A DNA stretch of 50,499 nt from an uncultured Schlesneria sp. GTDB lineage: Bacteria; Planctomycetota; Planctomycetia; Planctomycetales; Planctomycetaceae. The DNA lies in contig CAIMFH010000070.1 in assembly GCA_903840265.1 (NCBI GenBank), positions 1-50,499 on the forward strand, read 5' to 3'. Position numbers and translations under genes: made by a program. The notes under the pieces are model-generated. The model made no database searches and was not told the origin of the DNA. It saw nothing but the letters and a program-made list of their open reading frames with translations. Shown here piece after piece: positions 9,612 to 19,340 of the stretch; position 1 is the first letter of the stretch; each line of letters opens with the position of its first letter.

Positions 9612-10973
9612 ATGTCGCGTGTCAATCGAACCATCTCGTGTCTACTGGCCGTCTGGCTACTGACGACCACGGTGGGCTGCGCGACAATCAACCTGTCGAA
9701 GATCGACTTTCGGTCGCGCAAGGCATCCGCACGCAATCCTGCGATCAAAATTGTCTGCTTGTGGGAGCCGGCCGAAGGACGTGATCCCAAAGGAATGCCC
9801 TGTCAGGGATTTGCAGGTCAGATCCTCTTTCTGACCGGTAAATCGTTACCAGTGTCAGTCGAAGGAGACGTCAAGGTCTATCTGTTCGATGATCATGGGA
9901 CAGCCGAAGAGCAGGGCAAGCCGCTGCATGAGTTCAACTTTGACAGTGAAGCCTGGGCACAACACTACAGCTACGGTTCATTGGGTCCATGCTACAACGT
10001 CTTCATCCCGTATATGAGAAAAGGGGCCAGCGACGCCACCTGTGCTCTACGATTGCGTCTGACACCCCCGGAGAACCAAGGTCCAGCACTCTTCTCGGAG
10101 ATGACTTCCATCGAATTGTTTGGTTACGGGGACGCCAAGAAGGGTCCTGCGAAATCGTCCACCAGCGATTCGCGTGTGGAACAAACCACTCCTGAAGATC
10201 TGACCTCGACTAACAATCGACGCCGCACGACGACCATCGTTTTGAACGCCAAAGATGGAGTTCCCGGCAATGCGACCGAGAATCCGAAGGTCGCGCCGAA
10301 ATCAGCAATTCAACAAGCCAGCTATGAGGTCGACGATGTTAAACCGCTGACGGAATCTGACGCCCGGATGGCTCAACTGGAACAAATGGTTCAGCAACTG
10401 CAGGCGTTACAACAAACGCAACCAGTTCCGGCAACGAAGCCACCTGCGCCAAAGCTGCCTGCAGCACCACCGCGGTTACTCGATGAAGCACCAGTCCAGC
10501 AGCCAGCGGAGAATCGAACTCGGATCAAGATGCGTTCGATGGAAAGTGCGACCGACGATGAGGCCGGATCTGCAAAAATTCAGCAACTAGCAGATGGACC
10601 TGACGACGAGCCGCCAGCGCGCCGCAAGCCTGTCACGGTCGAGCGTCGAGTGCATCCGCTGCTGGAAGACGATTCACCTGTGGCACCGCGCGCAAGCAAC
10701 AGAGCTGCTGCTACTCGACGCCAGTCTGATGTCACATTGGACGAAGCGCCAAAGAAACGAAAAGCTCAAGGCCACCCTCTGGATGACGACTACGACCAAG
10801 TCCAGCCAGTCGTCCACCGCAAGGTGATCCGCACGGTCGAGTTGGGATCGAAGCCAGAACAGAAACGAAGAACCATCGATGAGGCGTTTGAGCCGATCGA
10901 AACGGACCGGGCTGAAGCGGCAGCAAGCGAAGAGAGCCCACCGGTTCGTGTTCGCTTGCGGGCTGTGAACTAA
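9612..10973 (+). CDS. predicted lipoprotein, unknown function, secretin neighbour
   Basis: A 453-residue protein with a short lipoprotein-type signal (MSRVNRTISCLLAVWLL, then TTTVGC), predicting lipidation at about Cys 23. The -3 residue is Thr, which is atypical. Residues about 30-200 form a folded-looking domain (IKIVCLWEPAEG, VKVYLFDDHG, FIPYMRKG) that I do not recognise. The rest is low-complexity, Gln/Pro/Arg-rich and probably disordered, with a short Gln-rich helix (MAQLEQMVQQLQ). The ATG at 9612 is chosen because an upstream TTG-type start would bury the signal peptide. It lies 65 bases after the secretin gene and is probably cotranscribed, so a pilotin or accessory role is a reasonable guess but unproven. 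Confidence 0.72.
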   Translation: MSRVNRTISCLLAVWLLTTTVGCATINLSKIDFRSRKASARNPAIKIVCLWEPAEGRDPKGMPCQGFAGQILFLTGKSLPVSVEGDVKVYLFDDHGTAEEQGKPLHEFNFDSEAWAQHYSYGSLGPCYNVFIPYMRKGASDATCALRLRLTPPENQGPALFSEMTSIELFGYGDAKKGPAKSSTSDSRVEQTTPEDLTSTNNRRRTTTIVLNAKDGVPGNATENPKVAPKSAIQQASYEVDDVKPLTESDARMAQLEQMVQQLQALQQTQPVPATKPPAPKLPAAPPRLLDEAPVQQPAENRTRIKMRSMESATDDEAGSAKIQQLADGPDDEPPARRKPVTVERRVHPLLEDDSPVAPRASNRAAATRRQSDVTLDEAPKKRKAQGHPLDDDYDQVQPVVHRKVIRTVELGSKPEQKRRTIDEAFEPIETDRAEAAASEESPPVRVRLRAVN

Positions 10974-11140
10974 GTGACGGTGCGTAAGGGCCAATTCGAG
11001 ATTAACTCGAGTCACAAGTGTCTTCAGTCAAAGCCACTCCAAGATCGTGGCACCGGCTTCAGGCCGAAGGCAACCGTCGGGAGTGACGCCACGGGATGAC
11101 GGCGGAGGGCTGGAAGCCCATCCCACGAAGGCCGCACTCG
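10974..11140. other. convergent intergenic region with a repeat-element copy and a hairpin
   Basis: This stretch separates the lipoprotein gene (+) from the ABC ATPase gene (-). It holds a partial copy of the GTGGCACC-type element (11025-11054) and a nested inverted repeat at 11093-11124. In that repeat GGGAT pairs with ATCCC on the outside and GGGCT with AGCCC around the loop GGA. No T-tract follows on either strand, so it is not a textbook intrinsic terminator. Confidence 0.5.
11025..11054 (+). repeat. partial copy of the CAGTCAAAG...CGTGGCACC interspersed element
   Basis: CAGTCAAAG is followed by CCACTCCAAGATCGTGGCACC. The start and end match the fuller copies at 12732-12777 and 14752-14796, while the middle ACGGC-TTGTCGAAG section is missing. 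It lies just beyond the stop of the lipoprotein gene. Confidence 0.55.
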
Positions 11141-12688
11141 TTATGCCGTCGCTGCTTCCATCAGCTTCTGCTCGGTGAATTCACCGCGGCGGAACTCGCC
11201 GGTCAGCCGGCCTTCGCAGAGGACCAGAATCCGATCGCAGACGGCGATCAATTCGGGTAATTCGCTGGAGGTGATAATGATCGCCAGGCCTTCGCGGCAG
11301 AGATCATCGATCAGCCGGTAGATTTCGGCTTTGGCTCCCACATCGATGCCGCGAGTCGGATCGTCCAGCAGCAGTAACTTGGGCTTCGTTCGCAGAGCCC
11401 GCGCGATAATGCACTTTTGTTGATTGCCACCGCTGAGGCTGGTGATCGCCGCGGATTGACCTGCCGTTTTCACTCGCAAGGTCATGATCGATTCAGCGGC
11501 AGCGGCACTTTCTGACGCGGTGCTGATGAATCCGGCTGACGAACAATCGTCCAGTGAAGACAGCGTGATATGTTCTCGCACGTCCATCGTTGTGAAGAGG
11601 CCGAATCGCTTGCGATCTTCGGTGACAAGTGCGATGCCCGCTCGCAACGCTTGCTCGGGATGCGAGAAGGTGACGGGCGAACCCTCCAGTTCGATGCGGC
11701 CCAGGGGTGCTTCGGGGCTGGCTCCATAAAAGCATTCCAGTAGCTCGGTGCGTCCGGCCCCCATCAATCCCGCAATGCCGACGACCTCTCCTTTGCGGAC
11801 TGAAAGATTGATGTCCTTTAGCCGCCACTCGCGCACGTGACCTCGCCAGGGCAACGACAAATCGGTCACGTTGAGCACGCAGTCGCCGGGCAGACGGTTG
11901 GCTCCGTACTCGCTTTCGCCGATGTCACGACCCACCATCAGATGCGTGATCTCGCGTGGCGTCGTCGAGACGCGATCCAATGTCTTAACCACTTTGCCAT
12001 CACGCAGCACGGTGATGCGATCTGCGTTTCGAAAGACTTCGTCCATCTTGTGCGAGATGTAAATGATCGTCACACCCTGCTCGCGCAAGCGGGCGATGAT
12101 CCGGAACAGTCGCTCGACCTCCGATTCCGTGAGCGCGCTGGTCGGTTCGTCCATGATCAGGATTTGCGAGCCGTCGCCCGACGTGTCTTTGTTGCGGTCG
12201 CGCTGCTTGAGCGCTTTAGCAATTTCAACCAGTTGCTGATCGCCGATTCGCAAAGTTCGCACGGGCTGACGCGGATCGATCTGGCATTCCAGTGGTGCGA
12301 AGAGTTCGGCTGCTTCGCGTTCCATGCGACGATCGTCGATGAACCCCAGTGACGTGCGTAGTTCGCGACCCAGAAAGATATTGGCTGCGACCGACAGGTC
12401 ACCCACCAGGTTCAGTTCCTGATGAATGATGCTGATGCCCCGCTCTTCAGCGTCACGAGTCCCGTTCAGCACCAGTGGCTGATCGCCGACGATGATCTGT
12501 CCGTCGTAGTCGGTGATGACTCCGGACAGGATCTTCATCAGCGTGCTTTTGCCGGCCCCGTTCTCGCCGCAGAGTGCTAGAAATTCTCCTGGCCTGACAT
12601 CGAACGAAACGTCCTGCAACGCGATCACCGCGTGAAAACGCTTGGTCACGCCTTCGAATCGAATCAGCGGAGGAGCACCAGCGACCAC
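11141..12688 (-). CDS. sugar ABC transporter, two-domain ATP-binding protein (RbsA/MglA/XylG type)
   Basis: A 515-residue cytoplasmic protein with two tandem ABC domains, the arrangement of CUT2-family sugar importers. Domain 1 has Walker A GENGAGKST at about residue 40, a relaxed signature LRIGDQQLVEIAKAL and Walker B ILIMDEPTSAL. Domain 2 has the degenerate Walker A GLMGAGRTELLE typical of this family, the signature LSGGNQQKCIIARAL and Walker B LLLDDPTRGID. It energises uptake of a pentose or hexose, and the permease gene lies just upstream on the same strand. The substrate (ribose, xylose, galactose or other) cannot be told from sequence. The start codon is GTG at 12688. Confidence 0.88.
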   Translation of the reverse strand: MVAGAPPLIRFEGVTKRFHAVIALQDVSFDVRPGEFLALCGENGAGKSTLMKILSGVITDYDGQIIVGDQPLVLNGTRDAEERGISIIHQELNLVGDLSVAANIFLGRELRTSLGFIDDRRMEREAAELFAPLECQIDPRQPVRTLRIGDQQLVEIAKALKQRDRNKDTSGDGSQILIMDEPTSALTESEVERLFRIIARLREQGVTIIYISHKMDEVFRNADRITVLRDGKVVKTLDRVSTTPREITHLMVGRDIGESEYGANRLPGDCVLNVTDLSLPWRGHVREWRLKDINLSVRKGEVVGIAGLMGAGRTELLECFYGASPEAPLGRIELEGSPVTFSHPEQALRAGIALVTEDRKRFGLFTTMDVREHITLSSLDDCSSAGFISTASESAAAAESIMTLRVKTAGQSAAITSLSGGNQQKCIIARALRTKPKLLLLDDPTRGIDVGAKAEIYRLIDDLCREGLAIIITSSELPELIAVCDRILVLCEGRLTGEFRRGEFTEQKLMEAATA

Positions 12689-12731
12689 GATAGAGATCCA
12701 GACTTAGGGTTGAGCGATGTTCTTATTCAAC

Positions 12732-12777
12732 AGCCAAATACACGGCCTTGTCGAAGACTCCAAAACCGTGGCACCCG
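12732..12777 (+). repeat. interspersed intergenic element, copy A
   Basis: CAGCCAAATACACGGCCTTG continues as TCGAAGACTCCAAAACCGTG and ends GCACCC. It matches copy B (14752-14796) at about nine of every ten positions with one single-base indel. It lies between the ABC ATPase and permease genes. It has no coding capacity and no clear hairpin. Confidence 0.75.
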
Positions 12778-12781
12778 ATCA

Positions 12782-14428
12782 CTAGGGAACAGTTTGCAGA
12801 TTCGCTTGCGATCGTTTCACTCGGATCAAGCCTGAGGGGGTGACCTTGGTTCCGGTTACATCCAGTTTCCTGATCGGGCCATTGCCATCCCATGTCTTAC
12901 GAATAGCGTCCACGCCCGTGTCAGTGATCGCGGTATCTCGCAATAGAAACTCACTGATATTCGGGAAGTATTTCAGCTTGGGGACAATTCGTTTGAACGT
13001 CGCGTCATTGCATGGTGTGCCGTTCAGATCGACGATGATCCCCTGCTCTCCTTCGGTGATTCTGCCTCCCAAGGCGACGATCGCCGACATGGCCGCTCGC
13101 CGTTGAACGCGAGGATACGCCACATCACAGCCGATCACGGTGACGATCAGCAGTCCCGCCCAGACCGCTCCGACCAATCGCTTGTTTGTCGTCGACCATC
13201 CCGCGCGAATGATCAACAACAGCGAGAGTGTCGCGGCCGCGGCGATGATCGCCTGCCAGCCCGCATCCATCTGCGTGCGACCTTCGATCAACTTGGCTCC
13301 CAGCAGCGCCATCATCATTCCGGCCAGCAAGGTCAGGTTCAGCAACGTGACCCAGCCCAGCGGGCCGGCAAACAATCGGCGCGGTCCCGATGCGGCCGAC
13401 GAAGATCGAGTGAACGTCACGGCGAACACGACCAGCACGCCGACGATCAGGCCTTCGTAGACATCGGCACCGGTCTTGATGATCTTCGCCACGCCATCAA
13501 TGACGACTCGCAAGAATAGTGAACCCAGCAGCGTGCCGGGAATCGTTCCGACGCCCCCTTGCAGACTGCAGCCCCCGACAACGGCGGCCGCGATGGCATT
13601 CAGTTCATAGCCGCGTCCCGACGTCTGCGGATCGGCAACGCTGAGCTGACTGACATACAAGATCCCCGCCAGTGACGAGAGCACCGCGCTGATGCAATAG
13701 GCCAACCACTTCAACCGATCGGTTTGGATGCCGCTTAGTCTCGCTGCTTGTTCATTGCCACCTAGGGCATACAGATGTCGGCCCGTCACGGTCTTGCTGA
13801 GCAGCAGCCACAGCAAAAAGCCGACCACCAGCACGATCGCGACTAGATTCCAGGCCGTTCCTGAGATCGCACCCGAGAGTTCGCGGAACGAGCGATCAGC
13901 GATGTTGATTTGCGTCTTGGCTCCGCCCGAGACTGCCGCAGTGACCGATTCGATGATAGCTCGGCTAAGACTTCTTAAACCGACGAGTGTCCCCAGCGTT
14001 GCGACGAACGGCGGCAGCCCAACCTCGGTGATCAACCACGCATGCAGGCTGCCGATGAGCACGCCGACCAGTAGCGTCCCCAAGATCGCGGCCGAAATTA
14101 CGCCCGAGCCGATCGGTTTCGATTGTTCAACTGCTTCCGGAGCCATCAGCAACATCAGTGTGGCACAAATTGTCCCGCTGAAGGCGACGACCGATCCGGT
14201 GGAAAGATCGATGCCGCCCGCAATGATGACGACCGCCGCCCCCAGCGCGTACAGCGACAAGAGGGCTGTCTGGCGCGACAGATCGATCGTGCTCAGACGC
14301 CATTGAGTGAAATAGTTATGGTTCTTGTCGAAGACCGTCGTCAGCACCAGCACGACGAACACGGCGGCGAGCAGTGCGAACTCGTGCCGTCGCCAGAAGC
14401 GATTGGCGTGGCTATCAAGATTGGTCAT
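12782..14428 (-). CDS. sugar ABC transporter permease (RbsC type) with a leucine-rich-repeat-like C-terminal tail
   Basis: An inner-membrane permease of the CUT2 sugar importer family, about 548 residues from the ATG at 14428. An in-frame start at 14584 would add 52 residues with no membrane or targeting feature, so 14428 is preferred. The core carries many hydrophobic helices and the family blocks ALGAAVVIIAGGIDLSTGSV, ALGGNEQAARLSGI and AVVGGCSLQGGVGTIPGTLLG. After the usual fold there are extra membrane segments, then a tail of about 110 residues. The tail contains FPNISEFLLRDTAITDTGVD and IRKLDVTGTKVTPSGL, which read like planctomycete leucine-rich repeats. Ordinary RbsC proteins are about 320 residues and lack such a tail. 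No binding-protein gene is adjacent. Confidence 0.82.
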   Translation of the reverse strand: MTNLDSHANRFWRRHEFALLAAVFVVLVLTTVFDKNHNYFTQWRLSTIDLSRQTALLSLYALGAAVVIIAGGIDLSTGSVVAFSGTICATLMLLMAPEAVEQSKPIGSGVISAAILGTLLVGVLIGSLHAWLITEVGLPPFVATLGTLVGLRSLSRAIIESVTAAVSGGAKTQINIADRSFRELSGAISGTAWNLVAIVLVVGFLLWLLLSKTVTGRHLYALGGNEQAARLSGIQTDRLKWLAYCISAVLSSLAGILYVSQLSVADPQTSGRGYELNAIAAAVVGGCSLQGGVGTIPGTLLGSLFLRVVIDGVAKIIKTGADVYEGLIVGVLVVFAVTFTRSSSAASGPRRLFAGPLGWVTLLNLTLLAGMMMALLGAKLIEGRTQMDAGWQAIIAAAATLSLLLIIRAGWSTTNKRLVGAVWAGLLIVTVIGCDVAYPRVQRRAAMSAIVALGGRITEGEQGIIVDLNGTPCNDATFKRIVPKLKYFPNISEFLLRDTAITDTGVDAIRKTWDGNGPIRKLDVTGTKVTPSGLIRVKRSQANLQTVP

Positions 14429-14584
14429 CAACGCGGATCCCGGAAACGAAAGACGGGCAATCGAGGTCGCAGCGAGCGAGAACTGACCGAGCGACCTGTT
14501 GCCTGAAGAGTGGGCCGACATTCTACGCATTCGCGTAGTCATCGCCATCCCATGATGCGACCAGTCCCTATCCGAAAGCGACAT

Positions 14585-14921
14585 TTCGGCCGGTAATGCC
14601 GCGAGTGGATCTCAGAGGTTCTAAAACCTGACCGCGCTAATCCGACATTGTGAGAGTGGTAGATAGCCTCAATCGACGGAATTTCTTAACGATAGGGAAG
14701 TGATCTGGAACTGACGCGGCGCTTGTCGTCTCTTCGGGGCGGCCGTGTCTGCAGTCAAAGACACGGCTTTGTCGAAGCTCCAAAATCGTGGCACCCAAAC
14801 CAGAAACGATATTAATCATGAGCGAGCAGGGTCCAGAGGGCGTGGTCCAGAGTAAGATTGCATCTCGCGGGGGTTGTCCTGGTGACCCCGACAACCCTAT
14901 CGTTGAGTCTCCCTCATTGGG
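14585..14921. other. divergent intergenic region with element copy B and a hairpin
   Basis: No coding region is convincing here. The region separates the permease gene (-) from the CBM9-like gene (+) and should contain both promoters, though I could not fix either. It contains repeat copy B (14752-14796) and a hairpin at 14871-14897 in which GGGTTGTC pairs with GACAACCC over an 11-base loop, without a T-tract. Confidence 0.45.
14752..14796 (+). repeat. interspersed intergenic element, copy B
   Basis: CAGTCAAAGACACGGCTTTG continues as TCGAAGCTCCAAAATCGTGG and ends CACCC. It is nearly identical to copy A at 12732-12777, in the same orientation; the two copies bracket the ABC permease gene. Confidence 0.75.
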
Positions 14922-15611
14922 ATGAAGTTGAAGTCGCCTGTCGAGACGAGTCCATTCCGCATGAACCAGCTTGTGACGCCGAGTTTTCTGTTCCGATGGT
15001 CGTTTGCCGTTCCACACATCGAGACGATTCCCAATCGAACGGGACGACTACTTGATCTGCCGGAAGCATGTCGATTGCCGTCAGTGGGGGAACTTGACGG
15101 ACGCCGCGATTTTGCCGACGTGCGGCTGGCGTGGAACTCGTCTGGGTTAGGGGTCAGCGTGGATGTCCGCGGTCGCAGCAAGAAGCTGATCACTGCTGGA
15201 TATGCGCCCAACGAATCTGATGGACTGACGCTTTGGATCGATACGCGGAATACTCAAGGTGTGCATCGCGCGACCAAGTTCTGCCACCAGTTCTGCCTGC
15301 TGCCAGCGGGAGGTGGACGAAAAGAGGCAGAGCCGGTTGCATTGCAAATGCAGATGGCACGAGCCCGCGAAGAAGCAACGCTCGATACATCGCTGGTCGA
15401 GTTGCAATCCAGTGTCGAGAAGACCGGCTATTACCTGGAGGCGTGGTTTCCGACGGCCGCGTTTGTCGGGTTCGACCCGGCGACCTCGCCGCGACTGGGG
15501 TTCCACTATCGAGTCCGCGACTTGGAGCTTGGCGATCAAACCTTGGTCGGCCCCGAGTTTCCCGTCGAATCGGACCCGAGCCTGTGGCAGACGCTGGAGC
15601 TGGTTTCTTAG
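14922..15611 (+). CDS. CBM9/DOMON-like carbohydrate-binding-fold protein, unknown function
   Basis: A 229-residue protein that I read as a single beta-sandwich of the DOMON or CBM9-like type. Features are ADVRLAWNSSGLGVSVDVRG near the middle, SDGLTLWIDTRNT, GYYLEAWFPTAAF and LGFHYRVRDLE, a pattern seen in family 9 carbohydrate-binding modules used as heme- or sugar-binding domains. No signal peptide is clear. A possible alternative start is the ATG at 14961. The gene faces the Gfo/Idh/MocA gene across a shared terminator-like hairpin. Function is not known, and CBM9 fold membership is inferred from pattern only. Confidence 0.6.
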   Translation: MKLKSPVETSPFRMNQLVTPSFLFRWSFAVPHIETIPNRTGRLLDLPEACRLPSVGELDGRRDFADVRLAWNSSGLGVSVDVRGRSKKLITAGYAPNESDGLTLWIDTRNTQGVHRATKFCHQFCLLPAGGGRKEAEPVALQMQMARAREEATLDTSLVELQSSVEKTGYYLEAWFPTAAFVGFDPATSPRLGFHYRVRDLELGDQTLVGPEFPVESDPSLWQTLELVS

Positions 15612-15620
15612 GGTTGTAGC

Positions 15621-15658
15621 AAGAAAAACACCCCGTCAACTGGTGAGCTGACGGGGTG
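15621..15658 (-). terminator. intrinsic terminator of the Gfo/Idh/MocA gene
   Basis: CACCCCGTCA (15629-15638) pairs perfectly with TGACGGGGTG (15649-15658) over a 10-base loop. Read on the minus strand the hairpin is followed by TTTTT (15624-15628). It sits about 30 bases beyond the stop of the minus-strand oxidoreductase gene and may also limit read-through from the facing plus-strand gene. Confidence 0.85.
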
Positions 15659-15689
15659 CCTATTCGATGCAATACCTGAGAGAGAACTC

Positions 15690-17018
<1,329 letters not shown>

Positions 17019-17233
17019 TTACTGCTCCCTCTGACTTGCGGTGATAGCGTGATGAGAATCCAAAGACAGCGGCGTGTCTGCAGGACCGATCCGCTTATGA
17101 TATCAGGGTTTCCTTGCACGTACAGCAACGCTGGAAAATTGGCCGAGCGGTCCGAATTGTGGCCATTTTCTGAAGTAATCGTGAAGAAATTGAGTTGGAT
17201 ATCCCTGGATATGAGCGTCCCCTCGGGGTGGGC

Positions 17234-19132
17234 TCAATCGGCTGAGCCATCCAAGCTTTCCCAGCGTTCGAAGGCTTTCGCAAGGTCACTTTGCAAGCGT
17301 TCCAGCCGCTGGGTCGCGGTTGCGATGGTGACTTTGTCCTGCTGGTAGAAGTTTGGTTTCGCCATCGCCTCGTGGAGTTCGGCCTGCTCGATTTCCATGC
17401 GTTCGATTTGCTTGGGGAGCAGTTCGAGTTCCTTCTGTTCTTTGAAGCTCAGTCGACGTGGCTTGGCGGGAGTTTCTGTTCGAGTCGCCTCTGCCTTCGT
17501 GGCCTTGGCGGCGGCTTCCACCACGCCCGCTGCCAGTCGTCGCTGCATCAGCCAGTCGTCGTAGCCGCCGGAGTAATCTTTGATAGCCCCGTTGCCTTCA
17601 AATACAAGCGTATTGGTCGCGACTTCGTTGAGGAACGCACGATCGTGACTGACCAGCAGGACCGTGCCGGGGTATTCGACCAGCAAGTTTTCGAGCAACT
17701 CCAGCGTCTCGGCATCGAGATCGTTGGTCGGTTCGTCGAGCACCAACACATTGGATGGCTTGGAGAACAATCGGGCGAGCAGAAGTCGGTTGCGCTCACC
17801 ACCGGAGAGGTATTTGACCAGGCTGCGAGATCGCTCGGGCGAGAACAGGAAGTCTTCCAGGTAGCTGATAATGTGTCGCTTGCGTCCGTTGACCATGATC
17901 TCGGTCTGGCCTGACGAGACGTTTTCCTGGACAGTCTGGTTCTCGTCCAGTTGTGCTCGCAACTGGTCGAAGTAAGCGACCTCGCGGTTTGTGCCGCGTC
18001 GAATCGCACCGGACGTGGGTTCGAGTTCACCGAGCAGCATTCGCAGCAAAGTGGTCTTGCCGGCACCGTTGGGGCCGATGATCCCGACCTTGTCGCCGCG
18101 CATGATGGTCGTGGTCAGTCCGCTGATGATGGTCGGACCATCGGCGTTGTACTGGTAGCAGACATCGCGAGCGTTGATGACGAGGGCACCGGAACGTTCG
18201 GCGTCTTGCATTTCGACCTGGATGCTGCCGACTTTTTCGCGGCGTGCCTGGCGTTCGGAGCGGAGTTTCTCGAGGGCTCGGACGCGGCCTTCGTTACGCA
18301 CGTTTCGGGCTTTCACCCCTTTGCGAATCCAGACTTCTTCCTGAGCCAGCTTCTTATCGAACAACGCCTGCTGCTGTTCTTCGGCCAGCAAGGCGTCCTC
18401 TTTACGAACAAGGAACGTCTGGTAATCACAGGTCCAGTCGTACAGTTTGCCGCGATCCAGTTCGACGATCCGTGTCGCCAGCCTCTGCAGAAACACGCGA
18501 TCGTGGGTGATGAAGATCAGTGTCCCGGAAAACTTCAGCAGGAACTCTTCCAGCCAGGCGATGGCTTCAATGTCCAGATGGTTTGTGGGTTCGTCCAGCA
18601 GAAGCACATCGGGTTCCGTGACCAGCGCCTTAGCGAGCAGCACGCGGCGTTTCATTCCCGAGGACAGCGAATCGAATTTGCGGTGCGGATCGAGCTGCAT
18701 CCGGTCCAAGACCTGATCGACGCGGTGTTCCAGCTTCCACGAGGTTTCGGGATTTAGCGCTTCGGACCGTCGTTCCAGGTCGCGTTGCTCGGCGTCTGAC
18801 AAGGCCTCGGTGGATTGATGGAGTTTGAAGAACGCGGCAATCGCGTCGCCGAACTCTCCCAGACCCAAGGCGACTTCATCAAAAATCGTACCGAGACGAC
18901 CGACGGGAACATCTTGTTCCAAGCGCGCTACTCGAGCCCCCGCCTGACGATCAACGATTCCCGCGTCGGGTCTCAATTCGTCATTGACCAGCTTCATGAA
19001 GGTCGACTTGCCGGCACCATTACGGCCTAAAAGGCCAACCCGTTCACCTCGTTCGACCGAGAAGTCAACGCGATCCAGCAGCGGCGGACTGACGAAACCG
19101 AACGACACACCACGAAAACAAACAACAGCCAT
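17234..19132 (-). CDS. uup: ABC-F family ATPase, Uup type
   Basis: A soluble 632-residue ABC-F protein with two nucleotide-binding domains and no membrane segments; members of the family act on ribosomes or branched DNA. Domain 1: Walker A GRNGAGKST, signature LSSGMKRRVLLAKAL, Walker B VLLLDEPTNHLD. Domain 2: Walker A GPNGAGKTT, signature LSGGERNRLLLARL, Walker B VLVLDEPTNDLD. A charged linker separates them. The final 80 residues (LSFKEQKELELLPKQIERME onward) form the coiled coil characteristic of Uup rather than EttA. Uup is linked to excision precision of transposons and to ribosome function. The gene is single, with no operon partner apparent. Confidence 0.88.
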   Translation of the reverse strand: MAVVCFRGVSFGFVSPPLLDRVDFSVERGERVGLLGRNGAGKSTFMKLVNDELRPDAGIVDRQAGARVARLEQDVPVGRLGTIFDEVALGLGEFGDAIAAFFKLHQSTEALSDAEQRDLERRSEALNPETSWKLEHRVDQVLDRMQLDPHRKFDSLSSGMKRRVLLAKALVTEPDVLLLDEPTNHLDIEAIAWLEEFLLKFSGTLIFITHDRVFLQRLATRIVELDRGKLYDWTCDYQTFLVRKEDALLAEEQQQALFDKKLAQEEVWIRKGVKARNVRNEGRVRALEKLRSERQARREKVGSIQVEMQDAERSGALVINARDVCYQYNADGPTIISGLTTTIMRGDKVGIIGPNGAGKTTLLRMLLGELEPTSGAIRRGTNREVAYFDQLRAQLDENQTVQENVSSGQTEIMVNGRKRHIISYLEDFLFSPERSRSLVKYLSGGERNRLLLARLFSKPSNVLVLDEPTNDLDAETLELLENLLVEYPGTVLLVSHDRAFLNEVATNTLVFEGNGAIKDYSGGYDDWLMQRRLAAGVVEAAAKATKAEATRTETPAKPRRLSFKEQKELELLPKQIERMEIEQAELHEAMAKPNFYQQDKVTIATATQRLERLQSDLAKAFERWESLDGSAD

Positions 19133-19340
19133 TCACCGCCCCAGCAACTATAGATCAGAACTTTTTTGCCAGCCAAACCGCTAATTTTACGAAACTGGTT
19201 GAGCAAACGAAAGCTGAGTAGGCAAGTTATGAGAGGGCTGATCCCATCAGCCAAGTCGATTGCTTTTGGCTAACATCGGTTCTATTGACTGGGGTTTGTT
19301 GCGAAAGTGTTCCGTGACTCACTCTGTGATTGCGCTCAAC

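Noticed and set aside
11837-12352. 171-codon plus-strand open frame opposite the sugar ABC ATPase
   Set aside because: It is antisense to two well-supported ABC domains and has no independent support.
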